The notes under the pieces are model-generated. The model made no database searches. It was given only the letters and a program-made list of their open reading frames with translations, and was not told where the DNA came from. The translations under genes were made by a program, and so were the position numbers. From positions 197,173,553 to 197,237,552 of the forward strand of contig CM048552.1 in assembly GCA_026413225.1 (NCBI GenBank): a DNA stretch of 64,000 nucleotides. The letters are read 5' to 3'. Shown in pieces: positions 53,401-62,327 of this stretch. This DNA comes from Otis tarda (taxonomy: Eukaryota; Chordata; Aves; Otidiformes; Otididae). Each line of letters starts with the position of its first letter. Within the stretch, counting starts at the first letter, position 1.

Positions 53401-56400
53401 GCTTTGATTTTTTTCAAGCTGCTTAAAACAACCATGGTGTCTTGTTTTCATCTGGGATAGAGCTAATTTTCTTCTTAGTAGCTGGTATAGTGCTGTGTTT
53501 TGTATTTAGGATGAGAATAATGTTGGTAACAACACATGATGTTTTAGTTGTTGCTGAGCAGTGCTTACACTAAGTGAAGAACCTTTCAGCTTCACATACT
53601 GCCCTGTCAGCGAGAAGGCTAGGGGTGCACAAGAAGCTGGGAGGGGACACAGCCAGGACAGCTGACCCAAACTGGCTGAAGGAATATTCCATATAATATA
53701 ATGTCATGTTGAACATACTGGAGGGGAGCTGGCCCAGGGGGTGGCAGCCACTGCTCGAGGAATAGGTGCGCTTTGGTCGGTGGGTGGTGAGCCATTGCAT
53801 TGTGCATCACATGTTCTTTTTATTATTATTATTATTATCCCTTCCTTTTCTGTCTTATTAAGCTGGTTTATCTCAACCTGCAAGTTTTACTTTTTCCCCC
53901 GATTCTTTTCCCCATCCGACTGTCGAGGGAGTGAGCAAACGGCTGTGTGGTGTTCAGCTGCCTACTGGGTTAAACAACAACATGTGCACACAAATACAGA
54001 TAAAGATCTTAAAACTAAAGTAATATTAACATATCGTAAACAAAGCAACTCTTTTTCCAAAGCAGTTTCTAAACATAGTTGCTGAACTGATTCTGCTTAC
54101 CTCTAGTTAGCTTCCACTAGCAACACAATGCAACATAAAGGAGATGATGAATAGTAATAAGTAAAATAATATTGCTGGGAAGGAACTGATGATCTACTGG
54201 AGATGTTTCTTTAATAATGGATGCCTTTTTTTAGTTGAAAAAAGCTAATACAAATTCTTAAGTATGTGATAAGAAAAACACCTTCAAAAAGCTGTAACCC
54301 TGTTGAAAGGCACAGGATAGAAAGGATAGTAACCTCCTAATTGTTTTCTAAACCCTAATAACTCCAGATGAAAAAAAGATTTTTAAGAATAAAAATGTAA
54401 AAATTACTACTAAAAAACCTGAATAAGGAAGTTAAGTTCATGGTGAAAAAGCAAACTGAACTGCAATGTTTGTTGTTAAGGAGGTTCCCACACTGTAACC
54501 TTTCTTTGAAAAGAAGGGATCTGGCGTAGAAGTAGAACAAGTCATACTAAGAACAAGATTTTTGCATCGGGGAAGAGTAAATGAGTAATGGTAGACTGTG
54601 AAGGAGAAGTGGAACTCCAAAAACTCAAATATGAAGTTGATGAAATACTGATTTAAGCAACTTTTTACACACCAGCTAGCATAATACTGCAGAAATGGCA
54701 GTTAGTGCTTACATCTGAGTTCTTTTGAAAGAGTTCAAAGCGTTACTGGGAAACCTACTGAACCAGTAGGTTTGATAATGTGTAGGCATATTGATACCCT
54801 GGTCAGCACAGATATCCAGGGATGTAATGCCTCAAAAATATAGTGGGATTCTTGCAGGTCTCCGAGAGGCATAAACTTGAGTTGTGGAAGCCATTGCTAT
54901 AGAAATCTAGGATGCTAAAAATATGACTGGGTTCAGCGAACATCTAGACACACTCCTGTTAGAGGAAGACTGTACAGAAGCAACCTCCAGCTGTCAGTCT
55001 CAAAGACTGGACTGCTGGGAACTGAGGCAGTGCGCATCACTGAAAGGGTAACTCTGTATTTGGTGTTTGGTTATGGAAAGAGTATAAGAACACTTCACGG
55101 GCTACTATTGGAAAAAAGATTGATTTGAGGTGAACCTTTATTATAAACCCATATGGACAATTATTGTGTGTGAATGTGGTGCTACGTGAATAGTAACAGA
55201 ATAGTGATTGAAGAACTGACATATAATAAAAGTTGCTTTTGTTGTGCATCATCCAAGTTTCCAAGTTGTTCTAGTTTTATGTAATTTTGCTACGTTTCAG
55301 GCAAATACACATTTAAACTGTAGCAGCTTTGATAGCTGTATTTCCATTCCAAAAGCCTGGACAGATACCAGCTATAAAAGGTGTATAGTTTCAGCTGTGT
55401 GACTTCGGGCTACACACTGCCTTTGATAGGAGCAGAATCACCGCAGATAGAGAGCTGCAGGCCTGGGGCAGCTTCTGTGTTTCTGCTGTTGTGCTGCCAA
55501 ATTAGTCCTTTTTATTGCAAGTCATGTTCTTTTGGTGTTCCCACTTTCAAAGTGGGGAAAAATACTTCTTACTTCTGATCATTAAGTCATTTTTCAGTCC
55601 TTATTGTTGAAAATGTCAGCTTTTCAGTCTTTGAGAGGCTCCTAAAGATGAAGCTTTGCTCAGATTGATTCCTTCTGGTAACAAAAGTTTTCCTTACCTT
55701 AAGAAGCACTGAAGGTGGAAGATAAACTACGAATATTAGCAAGAGTAACATATTAATAAAGCATTGTTGTCCAGAATGACCACACTGTTAACCCTTTTGT
55801 GGTTAGATATTAGATATGTAAATTGCATCCAAGTCAGTTTGGATGCAGAACACAGACATTCTTAGGAAATTACTTAAGAACACTGTGGTATTTTGGTGCT
55901 AATAATTGTACATTGCTTTTGACTATTGTAAAAGAACAATGAGAACCATAAAGCATAATTTCAGTATTACTTGTTTAATTAGTGGTTGTAAAGGTCTGAA
56001 CAAGTTTCTTTGCCTATAGTTACATGCCATAAACCGATCAATGCTCCTATTTCTGTTACAAATTTTCTTTAATTATAACATGGTGAGTGCTTGAAAACAA
56101 TCTATGTTGTTGCTGGAGTACTGTTGTATTTGCACTGCAGTGTATCAGCTCTTTGTCACGTAAAAAGGACGTAAATATTCCAGATATAAATGCTATGTGT
56201 GAACCAGGAGAGAAACATAATAGCAGTCTCAAAGTGTTTGAAGCCACTTGAAATATCTTAAATCAGCCCCTTTATGTAAAAAACTATCTGGTTTTTTTTT
56301 GAGGACTTTGCTGAGATGCAAGCTTGAAAGTTCTCATCTGCATCCTCGCCTCAAAAATATTTATAGTAATGGCAGGGGAGTGATCTTATACATGTGCACA

Positions 56401-59400
56401 TGTAAGTTTATCAAAATCCAAGTTCAGACACCTTTGCATGGACAGTCTTTCTATGTTTGTTTGGTTGTTTATTGTTTGTTTGTTTTTGTGGTTTTTTGGG
56501 GTTTTTTTTTGTTTGGTTTTTTTTTTTGGTCAGTTGAGCTTATTCCATTCAAGAAACTAGTGGAAGCTTCTATGGTAGAAGTATTAATGTACTGTTAAAA
56601 AAGACACTGGTGCTAAGACAGGCATGCAGGTGCAACTGTACTAACAACATTTATCTGGAAAACGTTATCACAAATGGACTGAACAGCCTGCAGGGTGTGT
56701 TTTAGTTCCCAAATGTAGCTGGGCAACTGATAACCTCTCTCTTTTCTCTACCAGTGCTGTGTTGGGATGTGTGATGGGTGAGACATGGGACAGGGATCAT
56801 GGACTGGGAGAAGGGCTCTGATAGAGAGCATGAACATGGGGTTGTACAGAAAGCAATGTGGTAAATATAGCTGCTTGCTGGATGATGCATGGGGCTCACC
56901 AACTTCTGCCATGTGGGTCCCCAAGAGCATATAAAGGGAGGCTGGGATTTTGAAGCGGGGCACAAAATGAATGCTGCGAATGCAGAACTGGGCCAAATGT
57001 GGGAATGGGAAGTACAGAATTAAGGTAGTGAAAAATTAGGAGGCCTGAAGGTTGAGATGCTAATTTGTAGGAAAGTAGGAGAATGAAAACTCCTTTGGAG
57101 ACGTACAGCTGGGTGCTGAGAACTTTGGCCATGTGGATAATTAGGAATGTGGATTTAAGGATGCAGAAGTTTGACTTTACAAGAACTTGGAAGCAAAGAC
57201 TACAGATTCCTTCTTTCAGGCCAATAAATGAATTCAAGCAAGTGCTCACCTTTGAGGCAAAAATAATGCAATGAGATGTTTCATTTTGGATCTGAGTTTG
57301 CCTTTTGTGTGACAAGATGTCTTTTTGAACATTATTTTGACTTGCAACTTGAGGTTGAAGATCCTTATTACTCTCTTCTCAACTCTAAATTTTGATATTA
57401 CAAGTTTGGAACCATTAGAGTACTCTGTAGCCAGTAATAGGAAAAATATCACAAACAACTTTGTGTTATCCTCTGTTACCATTTATTTACTTTCTCATGC
57501 CTCTATTGACAGCAGTGACTGGTATATCTGATTTTGTTCATAAGTCCCTGGAGCAGAGATCTACTGCCTTTAGTTGCCTAGGAAGCACCCTGTGCACTGC
57601 TGACACTATTACTTTTGTACTTTCACCAGTACCCATACATTCTATAGTAGTTTGGGATTATGTTGCAAAAGAGTGTTAGTTAAATAACTTGACTTTGTCT
57701 TACTCTGAAGGTAAAGTTTTGGTTGACCCCATCCAGAAAATAACAACCAAACAGTTTCACCAATGATTTAGATCAAAAGTCTCAAACCTTACTCTGAATA
57801 TCTAGGACTGTCCTTTTACTGTGGATTACTGAATGGAGTCTTACCTTGGTGAATTATTATTCTAGGCATAACCTGAAACTTGCAAGGAGGTCATGAAATA
57901 CAGCAGCAGAGATAGTGAAGAGAACATGGCAGTTTTTCAGCCCTCATCTACTTTAGGAGTTTCAGCTGCTTTTAAGAACCTGCTGAAACTGTTTTGTGTT
58001 GGATCATACAAGTGTCTTAAGAGCCTGTATAAGCCTCTGTATAAGCTTTTGATACTGTCTTAATGTATTTTTTTTCCTTAAAAAGTGAGTGTTCTTTTAG
58101 ATTGTAGTCATTGTAAAAGATAAAAAGAATGGGGAGCCCTGCCACTTTTGTTAATCTCGTGGAAAATAAACAGTCATGGTTTTGCTGTGTGGCCATTTTA
58201 GTTTGTTTTCACAGCAATTGGGTGCATTGGCTTTAGTCCCTAATTTGTGTACCTCTCCCTTCTTAAGTGACTAGCCTGGCAGTCCTTAAATGCTGGCAAG
58301 ACTTTCAAAATTCAAAATTCCTTATTATTAATAATTGTATTAGTGTTATCCAGTGAACCTTTCCAAAAGATCAAAGATAAGGTAGAGGATTAAAAGTCTG
58401 GTTACAGTGCCCCATAAAAGGAGGATATTATAAAAGGAATTTTAAAGGGCCAAGGAGAAAAGTAGTCTTGATGTTGTTCCTTTCAGGGTGAGGTGAGTGA
58501 GGGTACCATGGAAGAAGGAAGATAAAGGCCAGCAAAATAAGGAGGTGTGAAGTGTGTAGGACAACAAGTTTCTCAAACATGATGAAATGGAAAGAGATGG
58601 AGCTGGTAGAGGGATCTAGGAGAAAAGTCATATGTTCAAAATGACAGGACTGGAAAAAGATCTCATCAGGGCGTGGATGGAAGGGACTTGATTGAAGTGA
58701 TAGCAAAGAGAAGGGTGTAACAAGTGCTGCTGAGAGAGAATGCATATATTAGTGGCAATCAGAAGAAAAATACTGGATTTGGGAGATACAGGGGATGAAG
58801 TAGCAAATTTATAGACAGCAAGTATGTGGTCTGGGAGGGAGTGGAGTCCAAAATAACTCTAAAGACAGACTGGAGTGAGTAGGAGAACATGATGAATTGG
58901 TAGTGTGAGAAAAGGTAAGATTGGTTTTTTTTAGCCATGTTACATTTAATATGATTAAGTTGGTGACAGAAGTTGCGAAGTGGGTGTGACTCACTGAGGT
59001 AAAGGCTGTTGATTAAAACCAAGCAGGCTGGGTCAGGGCCTAAAGGTGGAGACTGCAGAACTGCCACAGATTTTTGGAAAGGAGAAGAGTCCCTGCATAG
59101 TGAGAAGCACTAATGAAATACTGAAGGAACATTAGGAAAATACTGTGACATCACAAGAGATTAAAATCTTCAGGAAGATGAGATTGTGGTCTATAAATGG
59201 TGTCACAAGAAGCGTGGAGGATTCTGAGCTAGTCTAAACCTTGAACTTTGACTGGCCATTGGGGTCACTGAGGATTTTGGTGGCGTTTATTTTAAATTAA
59301 GATCTTAATTCTGTAGCTGTGAAAGTTTCTGGTGAACTCTAACACGCTTCCTCTTGCCTCTGACAAGTGCTCAAGGGGAAGGCTTACAAGAAGGGTTACC

Positions 59401-62327
59401 CAGGATGAAGAGGATGAAAAATCCCCTTGGGAAGATTGTTTCACACCTAGACTTAATGAAACTGGTTTGGAACTCTTCTTGTTTACTTCTTAGCATGAAC
59501 ATTGATCCTTGTGGAAGACACCTTGCTGACCTTGCACCCACCCTGCTGAATCATTCCACCAACGTATGATCTCCTTAACATAAGTGGGAATAGGGTTATT
59601 CCCTAGGGGAGGATGGTCTAACTTGTTTCTCATTTATGTCTTTTTAATTTCTGAAGAGGAAAAAGTAAAAAGCTTTTCTTTAAGAGGGTCTATGTGACAA
59701 GGGGAAACTGAGCTCACGTGTATAGAACAGTAGATCCCTCAATTGTAAGGATCTGTCATATTTTCCTTCTGGTAGCAGGAATTTTTGCCTTTTAGCAGCT
59801 GTAACCATAAAATTACAGCGGTAGTCAAAAGGCCAAGAACAAAGCGCTCATCTCATGATCTGAGAGCACCTGGTCTCAAATGTCAGTACCAAAGCTGAGG
59901 ACTATTGTATCAAGAGAAATAAATAATTTTTTAATTTGAGAACTAATTTGCAATGATTCCGAAGTGTTTGAAGAGTAATGTTACATTTACTTTTTTAAAC
60001 TGCTGCTGTGCTTCAAATGCTTGTCAGGAATTTGTGGCTAATCTTTTGTCTACTAGTCCATGTCAGTGAGAGATGCAAGAGGGCCATCACTGATCGAGCA
60101 CAGCTTTACCAGCACAACTCATTGTCTGGATGAAGCACTCCCAATGGAAGAGTGCTTTTGTTGACTTTTTCAGAGAAGTTATGTTGCCATGTCAGGGGAA
60201 AAAACTTTCACAGAATGTATGATGCCTGTGTTAGTTACAGTCACGCTGGTCTGTAATCTCAGTGCTGTCTGAGGTTTTAGTTTAGTCTGTCTGCCTCTAG
60301 ATGAGTTACTTTACCATGCCTATGCCTTATCTTTTAAATTGAAGAAAATAATAGTTCCTTATCCCTGCCGTTTTATGTCTAATTAAATTGTTACCAGAGC
60401 TGCATGTTCCATATATGGTGGGTAGATCTTTATAATTATGTTATTGTTTTCTTTTCAAGATAAGCATTCAAAAGCCACCTGCAACAGGGATTCAGCCAGG
60501 CTTATTTTTAATGGGAGCAATGCCTACTAACAGATTGAGACTTGAGGCTGAGTCTTATAAAAGGCTTTGCTTAAGCTTGAGATGATGAAATGTGATGTCT
60601 GTGGCCAGCTGTAGAAGTTACATTGGTCCTTGGCTTATAACTTTCTTTTAAAGTAACAGTAGATGATGTAGCTGATGAACACAGGAAGACACTGTGAGTG
60701 GGATTCAGCTCACTTAAGATGGGATTTCTACAATGTAGACATTGTCATCCAGATTCTTTACTCATCTTTAAGTCAGTGAGGAGAATTAGGCCCTCTTAGG
60801 ACACAACTCATCTTACCTGTTTTAGATGCCTTCTTTAGGATATTTATTTCCTTTTTCTCCCCCGTGATTGTAAAAAGAGTCTAGATGTCTAGCTCAGAAG
60901 TCAATGTCTACAACAAGTCAGGAGGGCTGTCTTGCATGCCCATAACCCTGGCTGATCACTGTGTGATATGAAGGAGCACTCGGGTAGGGCCCTGCAAGAG
61001 GGAAACTTGACAGAAACAGATGTGTCTTTGGCCAGGCAGATGAGTATACCTACTTGTGTTCTGCAGCTCAAAGGGGATTGTGGAGAAGGAGACCCTGAGT
61101 GGGAAGAGCACCTCACGGTAGGGTGAGAAGACATCTCTTCCACCTTCTTAATCAGAATGAAATATTTTTATGTCTCTGGCAATAAAGAAGACAAGTTCTT
61201 GAAACCAAGCTTTATCTGATGGAAGTGATTAGAAAAGTTCATGGTTAATTCCTGTATTTCTCGTAGGTGGAATACAGCCTCATGTAATAAATATTACTCT
61301 TGTCAAGTAAATCTGTTAAGGTAACTGGAACTTTTTTTTTTTAAATCAAGCCTTCATGTGCTTGCCCTAACCTGATGAGGGCGTTGGCTTTCTTGTAAGT
61401 GCTACCATGTAAGTGAAGCAGCAGTGCTCAGCTTTTAACAGGAGAAATGCTTCATTTTGCATGCTCCATGTCCTGCCAGCTCTGAGATATGAGGCTGGCA
61501 AGGAACTCGAGAACCTGGGCAGGTTGAGGCTGGGTAGGTTGAATGTTCAGTGAGTTTTGTGGGAGGGAGTGGCAGCTGCATTGCCTACGTGTTTGATCTC
61601 AGGCTTTTTTGCAGTGGCCTCAGGAGCAGTATCCACCACCCCCATTCTGCCAATTGTGACTGCCCCAAAATCCCAAACTGAAAGAATATGAAGGGAGATG
61701 TAAGATTTAGCCAAAACTTTTGTATTTAAAAGGACTGGCATAGTAACTGGATTTGATATAAGCTCTTTTGGTCATGTGCTATTAAAAGTGTCACATTTGC
61801 TCTGTGTTTTCTGATTCTCCATTTCTGAGAAAAAAGTGTATCGGTTAACCTAAACAGCTCAATTTAGGTATAGTACGTGAATTATTGTAAGTAATAAATA
61901 TCAGGCAATCTAGTGTGTACAAATAGTACATGTTGTATGAAAAAGTGTATTAATTTATAAATTTAAAAATAAATACTGTCAAAATGATCAAAGTGTATTT
62001 GGATTATGAAGTATGGCAATCTTAGAGATGTGAACGGAAGGCTTGCAGAATAGATGAAGTTTCTGGCGAACAGTTGTGTTTCTGTTCGCAAGCGAACTGC
62101 TGTTTCTAGCCATAGTTTTTATTGCTACTTTATTTTTTTATTTATATACAAAAAGCAGGCAATTTTGCATTGAAACCAAACATTCACAAAACTTCCTTTC
62201 TATTCTACTTTTGCTACTTAGGAAGGAGTAGTATCTCCTACTGATCTTGACCTTGTGATGTCTGATGGGTTGGGAATGCGATATGCATTTATTGGACCTC
62301 TGGAAACCATGCATTTTAATGCAGAAG
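17396..62327 (+). CDS. CRYL1: CRYL1 (lambda-crystallin homologue), exons 1-6, partial
   Basis: CRYL1 is L-gulonate 3-dehydrogenase, a cytosolic enzyme of the 3-hydroxyacyl-CoA dehydrogenase family. It oxidises L-gulonate with NAD+ in the uronate cycle, and its rabbit orthologue serves as a lens crystallin. Six exons join in phase to give about 243 of about 320 residues. Seen in the protein: Rossmann motif G10-S11-G12-L13-I14-G15, then the SSSTS segment (S121), HPVNPP (H142), LVEIVPHPE (E154) and FVLNR (N193). These correspond to the family's catalytic Ser, His, Glu and substrate-binding Asn. The C-terminal helical domain is cut at residue 243 by the window edge. Introns are 2.6, 12.4, 14.2, 5.5 and 9.5 kb and carry most of the repeats. 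All key residues are present, so the gene looks functional. Confidence 0.97.
17428..20030 (+). other. CRYL1: CRYL1 intron 1
   Basis: 2.6 kb. The first 300 bases continue the CpG island. A CR1 3' end lies at 18258-18345. A long pyrimidine-rich stretch precedes the exon 2 acceptor. No other gene seen. Confidence 0.7.
18258..18345 (-). mobile_element. CR1 3'-end fragment
   Basis: CATAGAATCACTGCAGTTGG then AAAAGACCTCTGAGATCAT and CACCACCACCATGCC: the reverse complement of a CR1 3' end (ATGATCTCAGAGGTCTTTTCC then GATTCTATG). Antisense to CRYL1. Confidence 0.85.
20031..20138 (+). CDS. CRYL1: CRYL1 exon 2
   Basis: Starts after TTCTTTTCAG with the T that completes S11 and codes [20 protein letters not shown], then [15 protein letters not shown] and two bases of R47 before GTAGGT. 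It contains the rest of the GxGxxG dinucleotide loop, the following helix and the second beta strand. The acidic residue ending that strand (YD) is the usual NAD-selecting position. Confidence 0.97.
20655..20780. mobile_element. Possible ancient LINE (CR1/L3-like) relic
   Basis: Contains GAACACAAGAACAATTGATT followed by TTCAGACCAACAGTCCTTCA and CCCTGTGGCACTACGG. This resembles the reptile/bird relic that reads roughly 'gggtcagaccaatggtccat...agcccagtatcctgt'. Strongly decayed and boundaries uncertain. Confidence 0.4.
25425..25600 (+). mobile_element. CR1 3'-region fragment
   Basis: AAGCTGGTGAAATCTCCATC then CTTGAAGGCTTTCAAGGC and CCAGGGCCCCTTCCAGCCAG match the CR1 pattern 'gtggaatctccatccttggaggttttcaag...gaggtcccttccaacc'. 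Truncated at both ends, sense to CRYL1. Confidence 0.8.
28165..28432 (+). mobile_element. CR1 3'-region fragment
   Basis: Contains ATACTGGATATTAAGAAAAA, TTCTTCACC, AACAGGCTGCCTGGGGAAGT, CATCCCTGGAGGTACTTAAA and TCTTTTCCAACTTAAATTATTCTGTTATT. This is the C-terminal coding end and 3' UTR of a CR1 element with a degenerate tail. Conserved CR1 layout, 5'-truncated. Confidence 0.92.
30699..31140 (+). mobile_element. Endogenous retrovirus LTR (class II type)
   Basis: 442 bases beginning TGTCCTGGTTTTGGCTAGGA and ending GGGGCTGAACTACGACA, i.e. with TG and CA ends. It is followed after 8 bases by a primer binding site. A TATA box TATATAA lies at 30864-30870 after CATCATGCTCAG. This is the 5' LTR of a bird ERV in sense with CRYL1. 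No open retroviral gene is present on its coding strand and no 3' LTR was found downstream. It is a dead, truncated copy. Confidence 0.88.
31149..31166 (+). other. tRNA-Lys-type primer binding site of the ERV
   Basis: TGGCGCCCAACGTGGGGC: an 18-base match to the lysine-tRNA primer site used by class II (ERVK-like) elements. It fixes the LTR boundary and orientation. Confidence 0.9.
31167..31480 (+). mobile_element. Probable ERV internal leader remnant
   Basis: Sequence directly after the primer binding site, expected to be the untranslated leader of the same element. The plus strand has early stops and no recognisable gag. The right boundary is a guess. I could not find where the insertion ends. 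Confidence 0.45.
32503..32629 (+). CDS. CRYL1: CRYL1 exon 3
   Basis: Follows a TTTCTGTCAG acceptor. It completes R47 and codes 42 residues, starting [20 protein letters not shown] and ending [10 protein letters not shown], to a CAG|GTAAGC donor. This is the helix-loop part of the Rossmann domain ahead of the conserved [10 protein letters not shown] segment. Strong splice signals. Confidence 0.97.
32842..32868. other. Perfect 11-bp inverted repeat (hairpin)
   Basis: Arms GTTTAGCTAGC (32842-32852) and GCTAGCTAAAC (32858-32868) around a 5-base loop TGGTG. It lies about 210 bases after CRYL1 exon 3 and would form a stem in the pre-mRNA. No function known. Confidence 0.85.
35190..35490 (-). mobile_element. 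CR1 3'-region fragment
   Basis: Reads GCAGAATCAAAGTAATTTTG, AGTTGGAAGGGACCTGTGG and TCATCTGGTCCAGCC, then the usual block near 35400-35450 with TTGCCCTTGTCCTGCC and the GTAGTTGAAGAC region. This is the reverse complement of a CR1 end and C-terminal coding region. Antisense to CRYL1. Confidence 0.88.
39475..39620 (-). mobile_element. CR1 3'-end fragment
   Basis: AATCAGGCTGGAATGGACTTC, AGAGGTTCCTTAGTCCAACC and CCCCAAGGCAGGATCAG match the antisense CR1 3' end, where 'gctggaagggacct...agtccaacc' is typical. Diverged copy, boundaries approximate. Confidence 0.8.
40283..40345. repeat. G/T-rich low-complexity tract
   Basis: GTGGGGGTTTTTTTTTGTGA followed by GGTTTGGGG and TTGGTTGTTTGGGG runs. G/T on the CRYL1 sense strand. 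Confidence 0.75.
40578..41352 (+). mobile_element. CR1 LINE, 5'-truncated, with 179-codon open frame
   Basis: The frame at 40573-41109 matches the C-terminal half of CR1 ORF2, the region after the reverse-transcriptase catalytic core: [77 protein letters not shown] and [24 protein letters not shown] ends the frame at 41110, but coding similarity resumes ([10 protein letters not shown] at about 41173-41203). The copy is therefore broken by a stop or frameshift. The 3' tail ends in TTCTATGATTCTATG (41337-41351), the CR1 octamer repeat. Less decayed than the other CR1 copies here. Confidence 0.95.
43265..43850 (+). mobile_element. CR1 LINE fragment, endonuclease region
   Basis: Contains the CR1 coding stretch before the reverse transcriptase: GGTGGAGCTCAGGATCTTG, AAAGTGAGATCACAACCCTG, GACTTCAGGAGAG and GCTTGGAAGAATCCCGTGGC. 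Upstream parts read like the endonuclease domain (ACCACCCGATCAGGAATAA, ATATCTGCTGGAGGGACAGC, AACTTCCTGACACAGG). The 112-codon ORF at 43275-43613 covers only part of it in one frame, so the copy is frameshifted. It is truncated on the right at about 43850. Confidence 0.85.
46820..46981 (+). CDS. CRYL1: CRYL1 exon 4
   Basis: A 162-base phase 0-0 exon from TTTTATTCCAG to CCT|GTAAGT, residues 90-143. It holds the [14 protein letters not shown] helix, the [10 protein letters not shown] strand with the family's conserved Ser (S121), and CIVSHP ending on the catalytic His (H142) and P143. No missing key residue. Confidence 0.98.
47560..48886 (+). mobile_element. CR1 LINE remnant with reverse transcriptase motifs
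   Basis: The longest CR1 copy here. It shows the RT palm motif A region ([14 protein letters not shown] at about 47755-47796), then [20 protein letters not shown] (about 47940-48000). The YADD/FADD box is degenerate, reading SADDIRLG. The C-terminal coding region runs to about 48630 and a 3' tail ends TTTATGATTCTGTG (48871-48884). The frame is broken several times (ORFs 47940-48203, 48137-48496 and 48426-48629 lie in different frames), so it is non-coding. Same strand as CRYL1. Confidence 0.95.
51694..51723. repeat. 14-base direct repeat
   Basis: CTGTAGCACTACAG at 51694-51707 and again at 51710-51723, separated by GC. Two exact copies only. Confidence 0.85.
51848..51948. repeat. G/T-rich low-complexity tract
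   Basis: Alternating G and T runs such as TTTTGGGGGTTTTTTGTTTG, a GGGGAGGGGGGTTG block, and further T/G runs. G/T on the CRYL1 sense strand. Its minus strand is open as an ORF only because it is A/C-rich. Confidence 0.8.
52517..52711 (+). CDS. CRYL1: CRYL1 exon 5
   Basis: A 195-base exon after CTTCTTGAG, residues 144-208. It codes [20 protein letters not shown] with the conserved Glu (E154), the interdomain linker, then [10 protein letters not shown] with the conserved Asn (N193) and [10 protein letters not shown] place the donor at GGT|GTATGT (52712) because it keeps phase 0 and the family length (mammals have RLVEEG). The nearer GTGG|GTGTAT donor would shift the frame into a stop in exon 6. 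Confidence 0.95.
53438..53982 (+). mobile_element. Solo LTR of a bird endogenous retrovirus
   Basis: 545 bases starting TGTCTTGTTTTCATCTGGGA and ending TGGGTTAAACAACAACA. It shares landmarks in order with the LTR at 30699: the GGGATAGAG(C/T)TAAT start region, an AACTGGC..ATTCCAT block and a GTCATGTT block. An ATT microsatellite lies inside (53818-53838). No primer binding site or internal sequence follows, so it is a solo LTR. Target-site duplication could not be confirmed. Confidence 0.85.
53818..53838. repeat. (ATT)n microsatellite inside the LTR
   Basis: Six to seven TTA/ATT units. Confidence 0.9.
54751..54773. other. Perfect 10-bp hairpin with 3-base loop
   Basis: AAACCTACTG (54751-54760), loop AAC, CAGTAGGTTT (54764-54773). 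Tight stem-loop in CRYL1 intron 5. No partner or family recognised. Confidence 0.85.
56447..56532. repeat. G/T-rich (TTTG)n tract
   Basis: Irregular TTTG, GGTTT and long T runs, with G/T on the CRYL1 sense strand. It gives rise to a Phe/Val-rich ORF (56248-56595) that is not a gene. Confidence 0.8.
58430..59200. other. Purine-rich segment
   Basis: The plus strand is strongly biased to A and G over about 770 bases (for example GGAAGAAGGAAG and ATGAAATGGAAAGAGATGG). The minus strand therefore lacks purine-rich stop codons and shows two adjacent open frames of 105 and 102 codons (58428-58745 and 58759-59067), which I treat as composition artefacts. May be an old repeat. Family not recognised. 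Confidence 0.5.
62222..62327 (+). CDS. CRYL1: CRYL1 exon 6
   Basis: From the acceptor TTGCTACTTAG, coding [20 protein letters not shown], then [15 protein letters not shown] and the first base of G244, donor GTAGGT. This is the start of the C-terminal helical dimerisation domain, and the [14 protein letters not shown] signature is nearly invariant in CRYL1. Remaining exons (about 76 residues) are outside the window. Confidence 0.97.

Larger units (their letters stand above)
52712..62221 (+). other. CRYL1: CRYL1 intron 5
   Basis: 9.5 kb. It contains the solo LTR (53438-53982), a perfect hairpin (54751-54773), a G/T tract (56447-56532) and a long purine-rich segment (about 58430-59200). No other exon found. 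Confidence 0.7.

Noticed and set aside
53741..54085. 114-codon plus-strand ORF near 53.9 kb
   Set aside because: It is inside the solo LTR and its flank, and includes the ATT microsatellite as an Ile run.
56248..56598. 116-codon ORF rich in Phe and Val
   Set aside because: The second half is a translated G/T low-complexity tract.
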